Assembly: GCA_903876815.1 (NCBI GenBank)
Contig: CAIRBL010000014.1
Location: 1 to 25,788 of the forward strand
Origin: an uncultured bacterium
GTDB taxonomy: Bacteria > Patescibacteriota > Patescibacteriia > UBA1558 > GWA2-36-10
Reading direction: 5' to 3'
DNA: 25,788 nucleotides
The translations under genes and the position numbers were made by a program. Each line of letters starts with the position of its first letter. The first letter of the stretch is position 1. This document shows, piece after piece, positions 24,710 to 25,788 of the stretch. Under the pieces are notes generated by a model that ran no database searches, was not told the DNA's origin, and saw nothing but the letters and a program-made list of their open reading frames with translations.

Positions 24710-25288
24710 CTATAATTTTAACATATGACCGATGCTTTCAGAGCCAGGCATATCTTCTTTTTCTAGATCTTCGCTGAGGTATTGCAAAAGTATTTTTCTA
24801 ATTTCAACAGGGTTTTCTGCCTCAAGCGGTATGGTGATAACTTGAGCGATCGGGTTTTTTGGTTGAAAATAAAGGTTTTTGATTAATGGAGGTTGGTAGA
24901 GAATATAGAAAGTTTTGAGTTTTTTATAAGGTATAAATTTATTTTCTATAACTATACCATCTTCTGAGATAGCAAAGATTATTTTTTTTGGTTCATTTTT
25001 TTCATTGGCAAGATAGAGAATAGCAGATAAGATGATAACAAGAGCAAAGAGGGGATTTTTATTAAAATAGGAGTATATCAGACAAAGGGTTGTCAGAATA
25101 AAAAAATAAACATACCAAACTTTTGGCTTTTCATGCTTATGAAAAGAAGGTATTTCCCAGGAAATTAATATTTCACCGATGTCTAATTCGTCATCTGTTG
25201 TAGATATGGTTTCTAATTCATCATCAGCCATAAAGTCTTTTTCTGATGATGCTAGATCTTTAGATTGTAAATTTTTATCTTTTGACAT
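24710..25288 (-). CDS. Unrecognised two-helix membrane protein
   Basis: 192 residues. The first roughly 45 residues are acidic and Ser/Asp/Glu-rich. Then comes WEIPSFHKHEKPKVWYVYFF, two close membrane helices at about 55-72 and 76-92, and a cytosolic beta-rich domain at about 100-170. That domain has the pattern AISEDGIVIENKFIPYKKLKTFYILY, resembling small bacterial PH-like domains found after two helices. No catalytic motif is visible and I do not assign a family. An extended -10 promoter lies just upstream and a hairpin follows the stop. The ATG at 25288 begins MSKDKNLQ. Confidence 0.82.
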   Translation of the reverse strand: MSKDKNLQSKDLASSEKDFMADDELETISTTDDELDIGEILISWEIPSFHKHEKPKVWYVYFFILTTLCLIYSYFNKNPLFALVIILSAILYLANEKNEPKKIIFAISEDGIVIENKFIPYKKLKTFYILYQPPLIKNLYFQPKNPIAQVITIPLEAENPVEIRKILLQYLSEDLEKEDMPGSESIGHMLKL

Positions 25289-25306
25289 ATGATTAACTTC
25301 ATTTGT

Positions 25307-25335
25307 ATTATACCATAATTTTAGTTAGCTCGCTA
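25307..25335 (-). promoter_or_regulatory. Extended -10 promoter of the membrane-protein gene
   Basis: On the - strand TATAAT (25312-25307) is preceded by TGG, giving TATGGTATAAT. A weak -35 (TAGCGA, 25335-25330) is 17 nt upstream. Transcription would start about 12 nt before the ATG, so the mRNA would have a very short leader. Confidence 0.65.
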
Positions 25336-25343
25336 TTTATAAA

Positions 25344-25412
25344 GCACATCACGCTTTTGGCGGGATTTTGCTTAATTCATATTAATTAGTGAGATGTACC
25401 CCGCAAAGCGCG
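25344..25412. repeat. Structured intergenic sequence with nested inverted repeats
   Basis: No gene is seen from 25320 to 25519. ACATC (25346-25350) pairs with GATGT (25393-25397) around an inner hairpin TTAAT/ATTAA (25372-25376, 25381-25385). GC-rich segments CGCTTTTGGCGGG and CCCCGCAAAGCGCGG are near-complementary, and ACCCCGC/GCGCGGT can also form its own hairpin (25398-25414). It resembles a small palindromic repeat element or structured RNA; no homology is claimed. Confidence 0.4.
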
Positions 25413-25480
25413 GTGTATTTTATTTAAGTAAATTATTGTTATACAAAAAACAGCCTATATCAAGCTGTAATTTTATGGGT

Positions 25481-25521
25481 CATCCTGAGCGCCTGCCGAT
25501 AGGCAGGTAGTCGAAAGGATG
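25481..25521. repeat. Palindromic intergenic repeat, CATCCTGAGC...GTCGAAAGGATG type
   Basis: The inner stem is CCTGCC/GGCAGG (25492-25497, 25502-25507) with loop GATA. The outer stem is CATCCT (25481-25486) with AGGATG (25516-25521). The flanking TGAGC and GTCGAAAGG match a dispersed palindromic repeat type I know from many genomes. Its right end overlaps the encoded CCA of tRNA-Arg (25520-25522). Confidence 0.7.
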
Positions 25522-25595
25522 GTGTCCCCGGCAGGAGTCGAACCTGCGACCTTTTGGACCGCAACCAAACGCTCTATCCACTGAGCTACGAGGAC
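25520..25595 (-). tRNA. tRNA-Arg, anticodon GCG
   Basis: The cloverleaf is complete: acceptor GTCCTCG with CGGGGAC, D stem GCTC/GAGC, anticodon stem TTTGG/CCAAA with loop TTGCGGT, T arm GCAGG-TTCGACT-CCTGC, discriminator A, and an encoded CCA (25522-25520). The anticodon GCG reads CGC and by wobble CGU (Arg), in place of the usual bacterial ACG with inosine. Confidence 0.93.
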
Positions 25596-25605
25596 ATATT
25601 ATAAC

Positions 25606-25693
25606 TGGCGGAGAGTGAAGGATTCGAACCCTCGGTCCCTTTCAGGACAACAGTTTTCAAGACTGCCGCATTAGACCACTCTGCCAACTCTCC
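25606..25693 (-). tRNA. tRNA-Ser, anticodon UGA
   Basis: Class II tRNA with a long variable arm. Acceptor GGAGAGT pairs with ACTCTCC, anticodon stem GCAGT/ACTGT has loop CTTGAAA (anticodon TGA), T arm GAGGG-TTCGAAT-CCTTC, discriminator G, and CCA is encoded (25608-25606). It reads UCA and related UCN codons. Confidence 0.95.
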
Positions 25694-25704
25694 AAAATTA
25701 TAAC

Positions 25705-25788
25705 TGGCGGAGAGGGAGGGATTCGAACCCTCGATCCAGTTTCCCGGATAACACCTTAGCAGGGTGCCCCTTTCAACCACTCAGGCAC
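25705..25788 (-). tRNA. tRNA-Ser, anticodon GCU (5' end outside window)
   Basis: The anticodon loop CTGCTAA gives GCT, reading AGC/AGU. The long variable arm, T arm GAGGG-TTCGAAT-CCCTC, 3' acceptor CCTCTCC, discriminator G and encoded CCA (25707-25705) are visible. About 6 nt of the 5' acceptor strand lie beyond the window end. Confidence 0.92.

Noticed and set aside
25541..25550. AACCTGCGA shared by tRNA-Arg and the RAYT palindromes
   Set aside because: The match is 9 nt in the conserved T arm of the tRNA and stops before the palindrome centre, so chance is enough to explain it.
25586..25780. 64-codon open frame on the - strand
   Set aside because: It lies across tRNA-Arg, tRNA-Ser(UGA) and tRNA-Ser(GCU) and is only a by-product of tRNA sequence.
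1..25788. CRISPR array or replication origin
   Set aside because: No regularly spaced direct repeats, DnaA-box cluster or dnaA/dnaN genes are present; the only short repeats are the REP-like units and tRNA duplicates.

Overview
The window is an AT-rich bacterial chromosome segment, read with the standard code. It most likely comes from a Patescibacteria (Candidate Phyla Radiation) genome. The grounds are a compact single-subset type IV secretion-like set (VirB6-, PrgI-, VirB4- and VirB2-like proteins) beside a giant Cys-rich surface protein, many genes with no clear Shine-Dalgarno sequence, and an EF-P with Arg at the modification site. A finer lineage cannot be settled from this sequence. 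No relaxase, coupling ATPase or VirB11 ATPase is visible.

Layout. (1) Positions 3-9756, + strand: the 3' part of a roughly 2000-residue secreted Cys-rich protein with two carbohydrate-binding-like modules, a VirB6/TrbL-like membrane protein, and an unrecognised cytosolic helical protein. They end at a bidirectional terminator shared with a convergent Trm11-like methyltransferase gene. (2) Positions 11021-12953, + strand: a housekeeping operon rpsF-ssb-rpsR-efp with its own promoter, a structured leader and a terminator. (3) Positions 12968-21880, + strand: a second block of the secretion system from its own extended -10 promoter. Its order is unknown Asp/Glu-rich protein, PrgI-like protein, VirB4 N-terminal part, VirB4 ATPase, two small membrane proteins (the first possibly VirB8-like), a membrane-anchored beta-propeller-like protein, and two VirB2-like pilin proteins. 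The second pilin carries an N-terminal peptidase M15-like module. (4) Positions 21881-22599: a small REP-type element encoding a Y1/HUH transposase (RAYT). It is framed by palindromes and by a 27-bp direct repeat that duplicates the end of recG. (5) Positions 22573-25288, - strand: recG and an unknown two-helix membrane protein. (6) Positions 25320-25788: structured non-coding repeats, then tRNA-Arg(GCG), tRNA-Ser(UGA) and a partial tRNA-Ser(GCU), all on the - strand with encoded CCA.

How it fits together. Blocks 1 and 3 look like one envelope machine split by the ribosomal operon. VirB4 would be the motor, VirB6 the channel, PrgI and the small membrane proteins the inner-membrane platform, and the VirB2-like proteins the filament or pore. 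The M15-like module could open peptidoglycan, and the giant Cys-rich, CBM-like protein could be the surface or host-contact part. The most unusual signals are the peptidase-pilin fusion, the pair of pilins with near-identical cores, and the RAYT element, which carries its palindrome sequence in-frame inside its own gene and sits between two copies of the recG tail.
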